DNA from: Chryseobacterium lactis
GTDB taxonomy: Bacteria > Bacteroidota > Bacteroidia > Flavobacteriales > Weeksellaceae
Assembly (NCBI RefSeq): GCF_003815875.1
Contig: NZ_CP033924.1
Span: forward strand, 2,170,001 to 2,234,000
Direction of reading: 5' to 3'
DNA length: 64,000 bases
Shown here: positions 45,403 to 52,400 of the stretch, piece after piece
How the letters are laid out: each line of letters starts with the position of its first letter
How positions within the stretch are numbered: position 1 is the stretch's first letter
The notes under the pieces: model-generated
Told to the model about the DNA's origin: nothing
Database searches by the model: none
The model's input: the letters and a program-made list of their open reading frames with translations, nothing else
Position numbers and translations under genes: made by a program

Positions 45403-45410
45403 CAAATATA
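45403..45410 (-). promoter_or_regulatory. -7 box of the four-gene cargo operon
   Basis: Minus-strand TATATTTG. Transcription would start near 45396, a very short leader for the ATG at 45387, and it rules out the upstream TTG as the main start. A small inverted repeat (ACCAA/TTGGT, 45411-45426) lies directly upstream. Confidence 0.5.
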
Positions 45411-45636
45411 ACCAATAAAAGTTGGTTTACTAAAATTATAAAATTCTACTAAACTTATGAACTACTAATCTTTATTTATTAATAGACAATTAACTCATAT
45501 TTTAGACGTGAATTGCATTTTAAAAATAAATAAGAACTCATAAAATGCCATAATTATTTAGACACTAATTAATATTTCTTCTACCTCTCATTTTGTGGTG
45601 TGATTAGTTACTTGTATCTTAAGCTAAAATTTTATT

Positions 45637-45927
45637 ATGAATGAATTAGAGATTTCTCTTCAGCAAAAAACAGCTGAAGTAATGGAAAGAAAAAAAACTC
45701 AAGGATATGGAAGTTTTTCAGAAGAGGACATTTTCAGGGATGTATTTTTAGAAAAATTTGTGGATATAATAGTAATTAAGAGAGATTCTCCTAGTCAAGA
45801 TATCAGCGAAGCACTTGAAGCTTGTGTGTATGCAGAAGCAAGAAGTAAGGGTTATTCTCCTGAATCTGCTGTTGAAGAAACTGCAAAATTTATGGAACAA
45901 GAAAAATTAAAAAATAGTAATCCTTGA
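45637..45927 (+). CDS. Small hypothetical protein
   Basis: A 96-residue acidic helical protein (MNELEISLQQKTAEVMERKK) with no motif I recognise. Divergent from the cargo operon, 250 bp away, and ended by a strong bidirectional terminator shared with the next gene. No signal peptide. It could be a regulator or an accessory factor of the cargo, but nothing in the sequence shows it. Confidence 0.65.
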   Translation: MNELEISLQQKTAEVMERKKTQGYGSFSEEDIFRDVFLEKFVDIIVIKRDSPSQDISEALEACVYAEARSKGYSPESAVEETAKFMEQEKLKNSNP

Positions 45928-45996
45928 TAAATCAATAGTTAAATTTGCAGACTTTTACTTTTCAGTTAGGTTTAAGGTTTTACTTCTCAAAAAAAT

Positions 45997-46032
45997 AGAA
46001 AGGACTTTCTCAAAATTAAAAAAGTCCTTTCT
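45997..46032. terminator. Bidirectional terminator between convergent genes
   Basis: A perfect 12-bp stem AGAAAGGACTTT/AAAGTCCTTTCT (45997-46008 with 46021-46032), with A and T tracts on the two sides. Confidence 0.88.
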
Positions 46033-46048
46033 TATTTTAGTGTCTAGA

Positions 46049-46576
46049 TTACTTCCATTCTTCCTCTGAGATGGTTATTCCAGTTCTTGCGAAATAACCA
46101 TCAAAAATAAATGACCTGTTCACTATTTCACTGAATTTTTTTATTAAGTCATGATATTGTCTAGGAACTGAAACATTCCCATGCTCATCATAATCTGGGA
46201 ATGGTATTTCACATCTGCCACCATCCACTATACAATAAGCAACTCTGAAAACAAGGGCGTTATTATAGAAAAAATCCAAATAGCTTGACCTGCCTGGGCT
46301 TGGGTCTGGATTATTTGTAGCCCAAGGTCTATCAACACCTTCATTTTTATCTCCCACCTGTATACCCCAAGCTATAGTTATCGACAAATTTGGCATATAT
46401 GAAGCCATACTACTATGCTCTTTATGTTCTAGCACATAGTTCTCTCCTTGATATACTTCTGAAAAACTGAATTGGTCTCTGTAAGATGGACCACTCCCAT
46501 ATCCCCACGAACTCATTGTGTTCCATTCTTCCTTGTCAGAATTGATAAAAGTTTCTAATAACTCGTCAAATGTCAT
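46049..46576 (-). CDS. Hypothetical protein of the element
   Basis: A 175-residue acidic, aromatic-rich soluble protein (SSWGYGSGPSYRDQF, YLDFFYNNALVF). I do not recognise a family. Start at 46576 is the only good ATG. The gene is convergent with 45637 and alone on its transcript. Immunity-protein-like composition, but that is only an impression. Confidence 0.65.
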   Translation of the reverse strand: MTFDELLETFINSDKEEWNTMSSWGYGSGPSYRDQFSFSEVYQGENYVLEHKEHSSMASYMPNLSITIAWGIQVGDKNEGVDRPWATNNPDPSPGRSSYLDFFYNNALVFRVAYCIVDGGRCEIPFPDYDEHGNVSVPRQYHDLIKKFSEIVNRSFIFDGYFARTGITISEEEWK

Positions 46577-47075
46577 AATAATTGTTTTTATTGGTTAATG
46601 TTTTTTATGCTTAATCTGAAGCATCTCAAATATAGCACTTTATAAATCATGAAAAATTTTTATTACTAAAAAATATTCAAGAGCAAATGCACTAGCATAA
46701 TCCCCCACTTGGCTTTTAATTTGGGAAATCCCCCTCCCCACTTTACAAGAACTTGCAATTTTCACAGGTCTATATTAGATATGTGAACAATTGCAACTTC
46801 AATTTTAGTTCTTTACTTGTGACAGCACTGGATCACCTTGTGAATGTACTTTCACTGCACCTGCCTATACTGATTTCTATTCATCTCACCTCAACACTGA
46901 ACCTGGAGCAGTTAAAGTAGAGTATCAATCTTTCTTTTACAATGCAACACTCCTGAATAACCCTCACTTGTGGGGAAATAACATACATTAAGCCTTTAAA
47001 CCCAGTTAATAGTGGTGGTGTAAAGGTTTGTGTCTTGTTTCAATAATTAACAATTAACTCAAAATCAAAAAGACT
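46577..47075. other. Gap of about 500 bp with a start-less open frame
   Basis: No full gene is visible. A 60-codon open frame without ATG, GTG or TTG near its start runs from 46809 to 46991 on the plus strand. It ends with TAA and encodes protein-like sequence (FTAPAYTDFYSSHLN, SFFYNATLLNNPHLWGNN). It is preceded in frame by two TAG codons, so it looks like the tail of a decayed gene. The end of the gap is the AT-rich leader of the gene at 47076. Confidence 0.5.
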
Positions 47076-47447
47076 ATGGTAACGATTACGAATTACACCA
47101 AAAGAAAAAGAGAAGATGGCACAGCCTTTTGTGTCCTTGAAATTAACAGTGGTATTGAACTTATACAAAGTCAGACCACAGGTCAGTATTATGCAACAGC
47201 AAAGAAATGCTATATACCTGCAACATTTGATGAAGCTGTATGTAGAAGTCTTCGAGGTACTATGATGAAAGGTGATATTATCAAGATTGAATGTGAACCT
47301 TATCAGTATACTATCAAAGAGACTGGAGAACTTATCACCCTGAATCACAGGTATGAGTACACACCTGATGAAAGTTCACAACTAGCACACAATAACTATT
47401 TAGAGAATTACACAGCTCCAGGTAACCTTGTGAGTACTATCCAGTAA
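47076..47447 (+). CDS. Hypothetical protein of Bacteroidota mobile elements
   Basis: A 123-residue soluble protein with predicted beta-rich fold (ITNYTKRKREDGTAFCVLEI, KGDIIKIECEPYQYTIKETG). I do not recognise a family, although proteins of this kind are common on such elements. Followed by an unusually complex set of inverted repeats. Leader sequence TTAACAATTAA is shared with the gene at 49363. Confidence 0.7.
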   Translation: MVTITNYTKRKREDGTAFCVLEINSGIELIQSQTTGQYYATAKKCYIPATFDEAVCRSLRGTMMKGDIIKIECEPYQYTIKETGELITLNHRYEYTPDESSQLAHNNYLENYTAPGNLVSTIQ

Positions 47448-47453
47448 AAATCC

Positions 47454-47510
47454 AATAAGTCCTAATTTTTGTAAAATGTATGTATACAAAAACAAAAAGT
47501 GGGACTTATT
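47454..47510. repeat. Nested inverted repeats
   Basis: Outer arms AATAAGTCC/GGACTTATT (47454-47462 and 47502-47510) enclose TTTTTGTA/TACAAAAA (47466-47473 and 47485-47492). It can form one imperfect hairpin of 57 nt. Confidence 0.7.
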
Positions 47511-47511
47511 T

Positions 47512-47566
47512 AGGACAAAATTTACCTGGAACCTATAAAGAAAGGGAGTAAATTTTGTCCTTTTCT
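47512..47566 (+). terminator. Long-stem terminator
   Basis: Perfect 14-bp arms (47512-47525 and 47548-47561) with a 22-nt loop, then TTTCTTTT. It would end transcription of the 47076 gene. The long loop is unusual for a simple terminator. Confidence 0.7.
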
Positions 47567-47789
47567 TTTACTCTATTTTTTCCTGTTTACTGATGTTTAC
47601 CTTTACATCTGCCCAGGTAACTTTGACTTTAAAAGTAATTAATGACTGGGTAAGATTTTATTAAATAGCTGAAGTTTCCATTTATACCAAACTCATTGAG
47701 CATACTATAAGAAGAATCCAGGTAACCTCTTATTGGAAGATTACACTAACTTTTGGTTTGCTGTAGAGAGATAAGGTTAAAGATGGGAA

Positions 47790-48011
47790 TTATTCTATCA
47801 CATTTGTGATTTCAGAGAGTTTCACCTCTAGGCTGATAGAAATCTTGTATAAAGTAAAACTACTTGGACAGGTTTTACCTGTTTCAATCCTGTTCATATT
47901 AGACTTCTCAAAATTGCATAGTAAAGCTAGTTCAGCCTGAGACATATTTTTCTCTTCTCTTAGCTGTCTTATCCTTTTACCTAAAGCTATTTGAAAGTTT
48001 ATTTTCTCCAT
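47790..48011 (-). CDS. XRE-family repressor
   Basis: A 73-residue single-domain Cro/CI-like protein; the helix-turn-helix is in MSQAELALLCNFEKSNMNRIE (the recognition helix begins at about residue 36). It is divergent from the secreted-protein gene at 48112, with a perfect 14-bp palindrome between them. It probably represses that promoter and perhaps its own. The size is normal for plasmid and element regulators. Confidence 0.88.
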   Translation of the reverse strand: MEKINFQIALGKRIRQLREEKNMSQAELALLCNFEKSNMNRIETGKTCPSSFTLYKISISLEVKLSEITNVIE

Positions 48012-48039
48012 TAATAAAAATTACTGACTTCAAAAGTGG

Positions 48040-48073
48040 TCAAAAATGATAATATTTTCATTATCATTTTTGA
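48040..48073. promoter_or_regulatory. Palindromic operator in the XRE/secreted-protein divergent region
   Basis: Perfect 14-bp arms TCAAAAATGATAAT and its complement (48040-48053 and 48060-48073), 6-bp centre. It ends 8 bp before the -7 box at 48082 and would cover the -33 region. Confidence 0.75.
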
Positions 48074-48081
48074 TAATTTAA

Positions 48082-48089
48082 TATATTTG
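48082..48089 (+). promoter_or_regulatory. -7 box of the 48112 gene
   Basis: TATATTTG, fitting TAnnTTTG, 22 bp before the start codon and next to the palindromic operator. Confidence 0.55.
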
Positions 48090-48111
48090 TTAAATCTAAA
48101 TTTTTATAGAA

Positions 48112-48555
48112 ATGAAAAAAATCTATTTGTTATTTATTCTATTTTTCTTCACTATTGGTTATTCACAATCCTCAGAAGAGGTGTTTAATAAGTTTGTTAA
48201 TTCAGGAGGAATTGTATGTTTTTACACAAAAAAAGAAAACTCACCCATCCAAAAAGAAGTAAATATGTTTGTATTTTGGGAAGAAAAGCAAGAGGTTTTA
48301 AAAGTCTTGGATAATAATTTTGCTGAGTATCCTGCAAAATTAGACAGAACTTATATTGAGCAAGGTCTATATATAAAAGAATATATACCATCAAATCTTC
48401 TTAATAACCCTGTTAAAAGGATATTTAAATTTTGCTACAAAGAAGATAGTAAAGAGCCAATAGTTGTAGTAGAAATTACCTATACCTCCAAAAATAACTA
48501 CACAATTACAAAATATTTCACCTCAGAATGGGCAAGGTTAACCAACTATAATTAA
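48112..48555 (+). CDS. Secreted hypothetical protein
   Basis: A 147-residue exported protein with a clear signal peptide (MKKIYLLFILFFFTIGYSQ) and a polar mature part of about 128 residues with no known motif. Under apparent control of the XRE repressor. A surface or periplasmic protein made only when the element is induced is a reasonable guess; nothing more can be said. Confidence 0.7.
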   Translation: MKKIYLLFILFFFTIGYSQSSEEVFNKFVNSGGIVCFYTKKENSPIQKEVNMFVFWEEKQEVLKVLDNNFAEYPAKLDRTYIEQGLYIKEYIPSNLLNNPVKRIFKFCYKEDSKEPIVVVEITYTSKNNYTITKYFTSEWARLTNYN

Positions 48556-48623
48556 ACATTGTACAACTTAGCTGTAAAAGTCAATTTTTCGAATATTCAA
48601 AATGAAAAATAATCTTGTTTAAC

Positions 48624-48911
48624 ATGAAACTAAAATCACTACTAATCACAATCACATTTGTACTGGGAATACTGTTAGCAGTCTTTGGAATTAAATTCTA
48701 CCAAGAATCAAATATCGAAGGATATAACCTTGTCAACTATCCTGTACAGATAGTTCTACCAGAAGACTACAAAGAAATAACTCCTAAAAGTAATATTCTA
48801 GGATATTACAACAAGAGACAGAACAAACTCTACATTGCATTTACTGATGATAAAGAAGATAGTCCAATCAATAAGAACGTAGATTCAACTAGCATTGCAG
48901 ACCAGAAGTAA
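48624..48911 (+). CDS. Small membrane-anchored hypothetical protein
   Basis: A 95-residue protein from the ATG at 48624 (MKLKSLLITITFVLGILLAV), with one N-terminal helix as signal anchor and a periplasmic tail of about 70 residues. The stop overlaps the next start (TAATG), so the pair is translationally coupled. Family unknown. Confidence 0.65.
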   Translation: MKLKSLLITITFVLGILLAVFGIKFYQESNIEGYNLVNYPVQIVLPEDYKEITPKSNILGYYNKRQNKLYIAFTDDKEDSPINKNVDSTSIADQK

Positions 48912-49309
48912 TGGTGTTAGAGGTTATTCACTATTACACAGTTCCAAGTAATATTGACATTGATAAAGGTCTTAAACAGGGTATGTTCATCATAGTTACA
49001 ACTTCTACATTTTTTTTGAGTAATTGTGTAATAGCCTGGCAACTTAATAATGGTAAGCTGTATATCTGTGAGATATACAGTAAGCATGATAAAACTTATG
49101 AGAAATCTTATGTAAACCAGATTCTTGAAGATGATAATAAGGTCTTTCATGATTGGATAAACTGTGAAATATTAGCTCCAGGTTATCTAATTCCAGGTAA
49201 TACCAAAGTTGATGGTTATTTCTCAATTAAAATCAAAAATGGATGCGTAGAAGATGTGAAGTTCAAGACAATTCTTGAAGAATATAATCAGCAGAATATG
49301 CCCTTGTAA
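48911..49309 (+). CDS. Hypothetical protein coupled to the preceding membrane protein
   Basis: A 132-residue soluble protein, beta-rich, with no motif I recognise. Its ATG shares one base with the previous stop. The coupling suggests the two products work together. Confidence 0.6.
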   Translation: MVLEVIHYYTVPSNIDIDKGLKQGMFIIVTTSTFFLSNCVIAWQLNNGKLYICEIYSKHDKTYEKSYVNQILEDDNKVFHDWINCEILAPGYLIPGNTKVDGYFSIKIKNGCVEDVKFKTILEEYNQQNMPL

Positions 49310-49362
49310 GCAATAATACAGCCATCTGGATTAGAGGTGGCTTTTAACAATTAACAATTAAA

Positions 49363-49758
49363 ATGATAAATGACATATATGAGCACTTAAAATTCAGATT
49401 GGATGATGAACACCAAGATTTTGAGTTTGAAATCATATCTGTACCTCCTTATGAGTTCATAGAAAACAATTTATCTCTCGTCTCTTATGAGTACTTTGGA
49501 GAAATAAACGAAATACTGGGTTCAAAGGTAAAACAGGTATTATTGTACTTCAATGCTGACAGGCTCATGAGAGTAGAACTAAAGTATAAAGAAAACAAGG
49601 TTGAGAGTCTTAAAAATAAATTAGAAGAATTTACAGTCTCTTTTCCCAGTTCTGTAACTCTGAAACTTTATTATCAGCAAGAGGATAACTTGACTATTCT
49701 GATGTATCAGAAAGAGGTTTTAAACAGGTTTTACGATTTTGGAGTTAAAAAAGCATAA
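49363..49758 (+). CDS. Hypothetical protein
   Basis: A 131-residue acidic protein (MINDIYEHLKFRLDDEHQDF) without a recognised domain. It stands between two mobile-element genes and has an AT-rich leader (TTAACAATTAAC) like that of the 47076 gene. Confidence 0.6.
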   Translation: MINDIYEHLKFRLDDEHQDFEFEIISVPPYEFIENNLSLVSYEYFGEINEILGSKVKQVLLYFNADRLMRVELKYKENKVESLKNKLEEFTVSFPSSVTLKLYYQQEDNLTILMYQKEVLNRFYDFGVKKA

Positions 49759-49801
49759 TACAAGCTGTGTGCCCCCCACACATACTTCAAAAAAATTAAA
49801 A

Positions 49802-50248
49802 ATGAATACAGAAACAAAAGTATCAGAGATACAGGTAATATATCATCCTTGTAAAATGTATGAAGCTACTCTTACTACGAGCAGTGATGTAATAGCAATT
49901 CTAAGGACAGTGTGGGATGAAGGGAGAATAGAAATGCAGGAAGAAGTAAAAGTTCTTCTTGTAAATTCATCAAATGCAGTGATTGGAGTCTACAACTTGT
50001 CTAAAGGTGGAATTACAGCAAGTTTAGTAGATATCAGATTGATTTTATCTGTAGCTTTAAAATGCCTAGCTACAGGGCTTATATTAGTTCATAACCATCC
50101 AAGTGGCAATCTTAACCCAAGTAGTGCTGACCTTTCAATAGTAAAGAAGCTTAAGACAGCTTGTAAATTACTTGACATTTCCCTCCTTGACAGTATTATT
50201 ATCACAAAAGAAAGTTATACAAGTTTTAATGATGAAGGACTGTTGTAA
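49802..50248 (+). CDS. RadC-like JAB-domain protein
   Basis: A 148-residue protein from the ATG at 49802 (MNTETKVSEIQVIYHPCKMY). An upstream in-frame start would add 21 residues unlike the family. The metal-site motif HNHPSGNLNPSSAD is at residues 97-110. This short RadC form, without the helix-hairpin-helix N-terminus, is a frequent passenger at the ends of Bacteroidota elements. Its true role is unknown; it is not a proven repair protein. Last gene before attR. Confidence 0.88.
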   Translation: MNTETKVSEIQVIYHPCKMYEATLTTSSDVIAILRTVWDEGRIEMQEEVKVLLVNSSNAVIGVYNLSKGGITASLVDIRLILSVALKCLATGLILVHNHPSGNLNPSSADLSIVKKLKTACKLLDISLLDSIIITKESYTSFNDEGLL

Positions 50249-50292
50249 CAGTTGCAGTTCTTGCAGTTTCTGCAAATTGACTAAAAAATATC

Positions 50293-50317
50293 TGGGTGAA
50301 ACATAGGTGAAACATTT
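50293..50317 (+). repeat. Right copy of the 25-bp subterminal repeat
   Basis: Identical in 25 bp to 34469-34493 and in the same orientation, with two GGTGAAACAT units. It lies 113 bp inside the right att site. The 327-base gap from 50249 to 50575 holds this repeat, the att site and hairpins, but no gene. Confidence 0.7.
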
Positions 50318-50429
50318 TATCAGAATAATACAAGATATTATAAAGAAATGAAAAATAAAAAATCTTTATTTTGTTGAAAATCAGAACAATGAAAAAGAAT
50401 GAAATAAAATGTAAAGTAACTTTTTTCGT

Positions 50430-50473
50430 CTCATAATCAGGTGGTCCCTGGTTCGAGCCCAGGTGGGACCACT
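50430..50473 (+). repeat. Second copy of the 44-bp tRNA 3' half: attR of the island and attL of the prophage
   Basis: Identical to 34379-34422 but without the tRNA 5' half. It separates the two tandem elements. A hairpin (GGAAGCC 50479-50485 with GGCTTCC 50498-50504) follows. Confidence 0.88.
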
Positions 50474-50546
50474 ACATGGGAAGCCGTTGCCACATTAGGC
50501 TTCCTGTGTTTTATACAGCTTTAACATGAGTATAAAAAGTCTGAAA

Positions 50547-50568
50547 GGTAACTTTTCGGGTAACTTTT
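50547..50568 (+). repeat. Tandem GGTAACTTTT words beside the prophage integrase
   Basis: GGTAACTTTT at 50547-50556 and 50559-50568, 12 bp apart, with a related AGTAACTTTT at 50415-50424 on the other side of the att core. A candidate arm-site set for the prophage integrase. Confidence 0.5.
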
Positions 50569-50575
50569 ATACATC

Positions 50576-51808
50576 ATGAAAAAAAATCTTTTAAACGGTT
50601 GTTCAAGAACCGGTGTTTTTATTAGTCCAGCGGGCTATAAAAAATTCACAAACAAATCAAAATTTCCTCGACAATGGAGAGTGAAGTGTATATTTCATGA
50701 CCCTACACAAGTTGATAGATATCCAAATGGATTTCAATTTGTGAAGAAATTTTCAAGTGATGATCTTTCCTTCTTGAAAGAAGAAGCAGAACTTCAGAAA
50801 GACATCATGGAAGACATGTTAGATAATAGGAACTATAATCCTATTACTCATAAATACATGACTTCAAAACTTCTTAAGCTACATCCAAAATTACCAATGA
50901 TTGAAGCGCTTAAAATAGCTCATAAAAACAAATCTATAAGATGGTCCATCGGCTATTCAAATGATGTTTTAAGGCTTATTAATGATATAGATGACATTCT
51001 TATTGAAGTTGGATTCATGAAACTATTAATAAGTGATGTGGAAACTTGGCACATTAAAACTATCCTTGATTATTTAAATTTAACTGATAGTGTTTTTAAT
51101 CATTCACGGAGCCACTTGCAATCACTTTTTAAAGAACTTAAACAATATGGCTGTACAGGCAAAGAAAACCCGGTAAATGACGTTGAAAAAAGAGTAGAGG
51201 AGATAAAGATCAGGGAGGTGTTAACCAAACAGGATATGATCTGTGTCCATAAATATCTTCAAACAAAATGTTACACATTTTTCAGGTATGGGAAAATTTT
51301 CTTTTATGCTGCAGGCCGCTCAACTGAATTTATGCAAATACAAAAGAAACATGTTGATTTGAATAATCAAGAATATAAGGTTTTGATTAAAAAGGGAAAA
51401 CAATATACCTGGGAAAAAAAGATAATTTTAAGGGCTGCCATTCCTTATTGGAAGGAAATCTTATCACTATGTCAAGATGAAGAGGATTATCTGTTTTCTG
51501 CAGGATTGGTTCCAGGAGAAAAACCAATAAACGCAAAACAAATTTCCAGACGATGGAAAAGACATGTAAAAGATTCAGATGACATAAAGGATGATGAAGG
51601 AAATATTTTGAAAGTAACAGCTGATTTTTATACTCACAAACATTTATTCCTTGACATACTTGATGAAATGAGCAATAATATACTTAAAGAGGTGGAAGCA
51701 CCGGCAAAAAGAATGGCAAATCATGCCAAAGATGAGACAACAGGAATATATGCAACTGGTAGAATGAATAGGAAGAATAAAGATTTGAAGGAATTAATAA
51801 TTTCTTAA
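50576..51808 (+). CDS. Prophage tyrosine recombinase (atypical active site)
   Basis: A 410-residue integrase-like protein beside the att site. The catalytic domain starts near residue 215. R248 (AAGRSTEF), H383 and the nucleophile Y392 (GIYATG) can be placed. The second arginine box reads YTHKH at residues 352-356, with lysine where the usual HxxR has arginine, a variant that I believe is frequent in flavobacterial phage integrases. The N-terminal half would be the core-binding domain. It should mediate integration into the tRNA 3' half. Confidence 0.82.
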   Translation: MKKNLLNGCSRTGVFISPAGYKKFTNKSKFPRQWRVKCIFHDPTQVDRYPNGFQFVKKFSSDDLSFLKEEAELQKDIMEDMLDNRNYNPITHKYMTSKLLKLHPKLPMIEALKIAHKNKSIRWSIGYSNDVLRLINDIDDILIEVGFMKLLISDVETWHIKTILDYLNLTDSVFNHSRSHLQSLFKELKQYGCTGKENPVNDVEKRVEEIKIREVLTKQDMICVHKYLQTKCYTFFRYGKIFFYAAGRSTEFMQIQKKHVDLNNQEYKVLIKKGKQYTWEKKIILRAAIPYWKEILSLCQDEEDYLFSAGLVPGEKPINAKQISRRWKRHVKDSDDIKDDEGNILKVTADFYTHKHLFLDILDEMSNNILKEVEAPAKRMANHAKDETTGIYATGRMNRKNKDLKELIIS

Positions 51809-51859
51809 TTTAAAAGTGTTTTGTGAAATTTATTTTAATTCTAACCAAATTCCAACTAT

Positions 51860-52186
51860 CTATTTCTTGCTGTTAATAATACTTTGAGCCCAGCCGATTC
51901 CGGGACGCTCGTCATCCTTGTGTCTTTTTGATTCAGGTTTGGGCTTAATTGAAGTGGGGAAAATTATGTAATCAAGCCACAACTTAGCGAGCTTAATCTC
52001 ATTAATTTCTTGTGTTTCGATTTCAATTTTAAAATGCACAATAGATCTTACCACCACCACATGCCAATGAAGTAGTTTGAATCTATTGGGGGAAAGGAAA
52101 ACATCTATCTCTGATTTTCTTTTGCCTTCTAAACGAATTCTCATTCTATCAGAATTGATACTAATAACTTCACCTTTAATTTCCAT
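51860..52186 (-). CDS. Small hypothetical protein near the prophage switch region
   Basis: A 108-residue protein from the ATG at 52186 (MEIKGEVISINSDRMRIRLE), with an OB- or SH3-like beta-rich start and a basic C-terminus. An upstream in-frame start adds eight residues and runs into the repeats. It has no recognised HTH. Its promoter region holds two 22-bp near-identical repeats, so its expression is probably regulated. Family unknown. Confidence 0.6.
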   Translation of the reverse strand: MEIKGEVISINSDRMRIRLEGKRKSEIDVFLSPNRFKLLHWHVVVVRSIVHFKIEIETQEINEIKLAKLWLDYIIFPTSIKPKPESKRHKDDERPGIGWAQSIINSKK

Positions 52187-52191
52187 GCAGC

Positions 52192-52250
52192 AAAATTGAT
52201 ACAATTTCAAACATTGTAAAAATAAAAATTGATATAATTTGTAACAAATT
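52192..52250. promoter_or_regulatory. Operator-like direct and inverted repeats
   Basis: Two 22-bp near-copies (52192-52213 and 52225-52246; 19 of 22 identical), 33 bp apart and starting with AAAATTGATA. Inverted repeats lie within: TACAAT...ATTGTA (52200-52218) and AATTTGTAACAAATT (52236-52250). Confidence 0.55.
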
Positions 52251-52360
52251 TAATTTTTGTCCTTTTTATAATGAGTTGAAGCATTCTGTTCCCTAACATG
52301 TTGGAAATAAGTTAATTTTTCTATGGTTTTAAAATCATACAGAAATTAACCTAAATATGC

Positions 52361-52368
52361 TATATTTG
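52361..52368 (+). promoter_or_regulatory. -7 box of the acyltransferase gene
   Basis: TATATTTG fits TAnnTTTG and lies 32 bp before the start codon at 52401. Confidence 0.5.
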
Positions 52369-52400
52369 CCAATACACATGATAAAAATTTATTAAAAGCC

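Larger units (their letters stand above)
47418..47726. repeat. Cluster of CCAGGTAAC-type words
   Basis: Exact CCAGGTAAC at 47418-47426, 47613-47621 and 47718-47726, plus a one-mismatch inverse copy TTTACCTGG at 47521-47529, spaced about 90-105 bp. Two more exact copies are elsewhere in the element (34625-34633 plus strand; 39057-39065 minus strand). From 47448 to 47789 the DNA is otherwise without a gene. Confidence 0.5.
34379..50473. mobile_element. Integrated element of about 16 kb in a tRNA gene, carrying a signalling/R-M cargo
   Basis: The element is bounded by a perfect 44-bp direct repeat (34379-34422 and 50430-50473) that is the 3' half of the tRNA gene, so the tRNA stays intact after integration. 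Inside are a tyrosine integrase (37019), an excisionase-like protein (35435), a DUF3987 ATPase, a Sak4-like ATPase, DUF3871 and RadC. A second, shorter direct repeat lies just inside both ends. I see no relaxase, coupling protein, T4SS or capsid genes, so it is a mobilizable or satellite-like island rather than a self-transmissible ICE or phage. Gene 34508 to DUF3871 reads rightward; the cargo operon is on the minus strand. Confidence 0.88.

Noticed and set aside
40362..45405. Identity of the cargo operon with Septu, Detocs or a retron system
   Set aside because: The HNH protein is PtuB-like, but there is no PtuA-type ATPase, no reverse transcriptase and no phosphorylase effector. The gene set differs from each named system as I know it.
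49802..50248. DNA repair function of RadC
   Set aside because: The short form lacks the N-terminal DNA-binding part and is a typical mobile-element passenger; a repair role is not supported.
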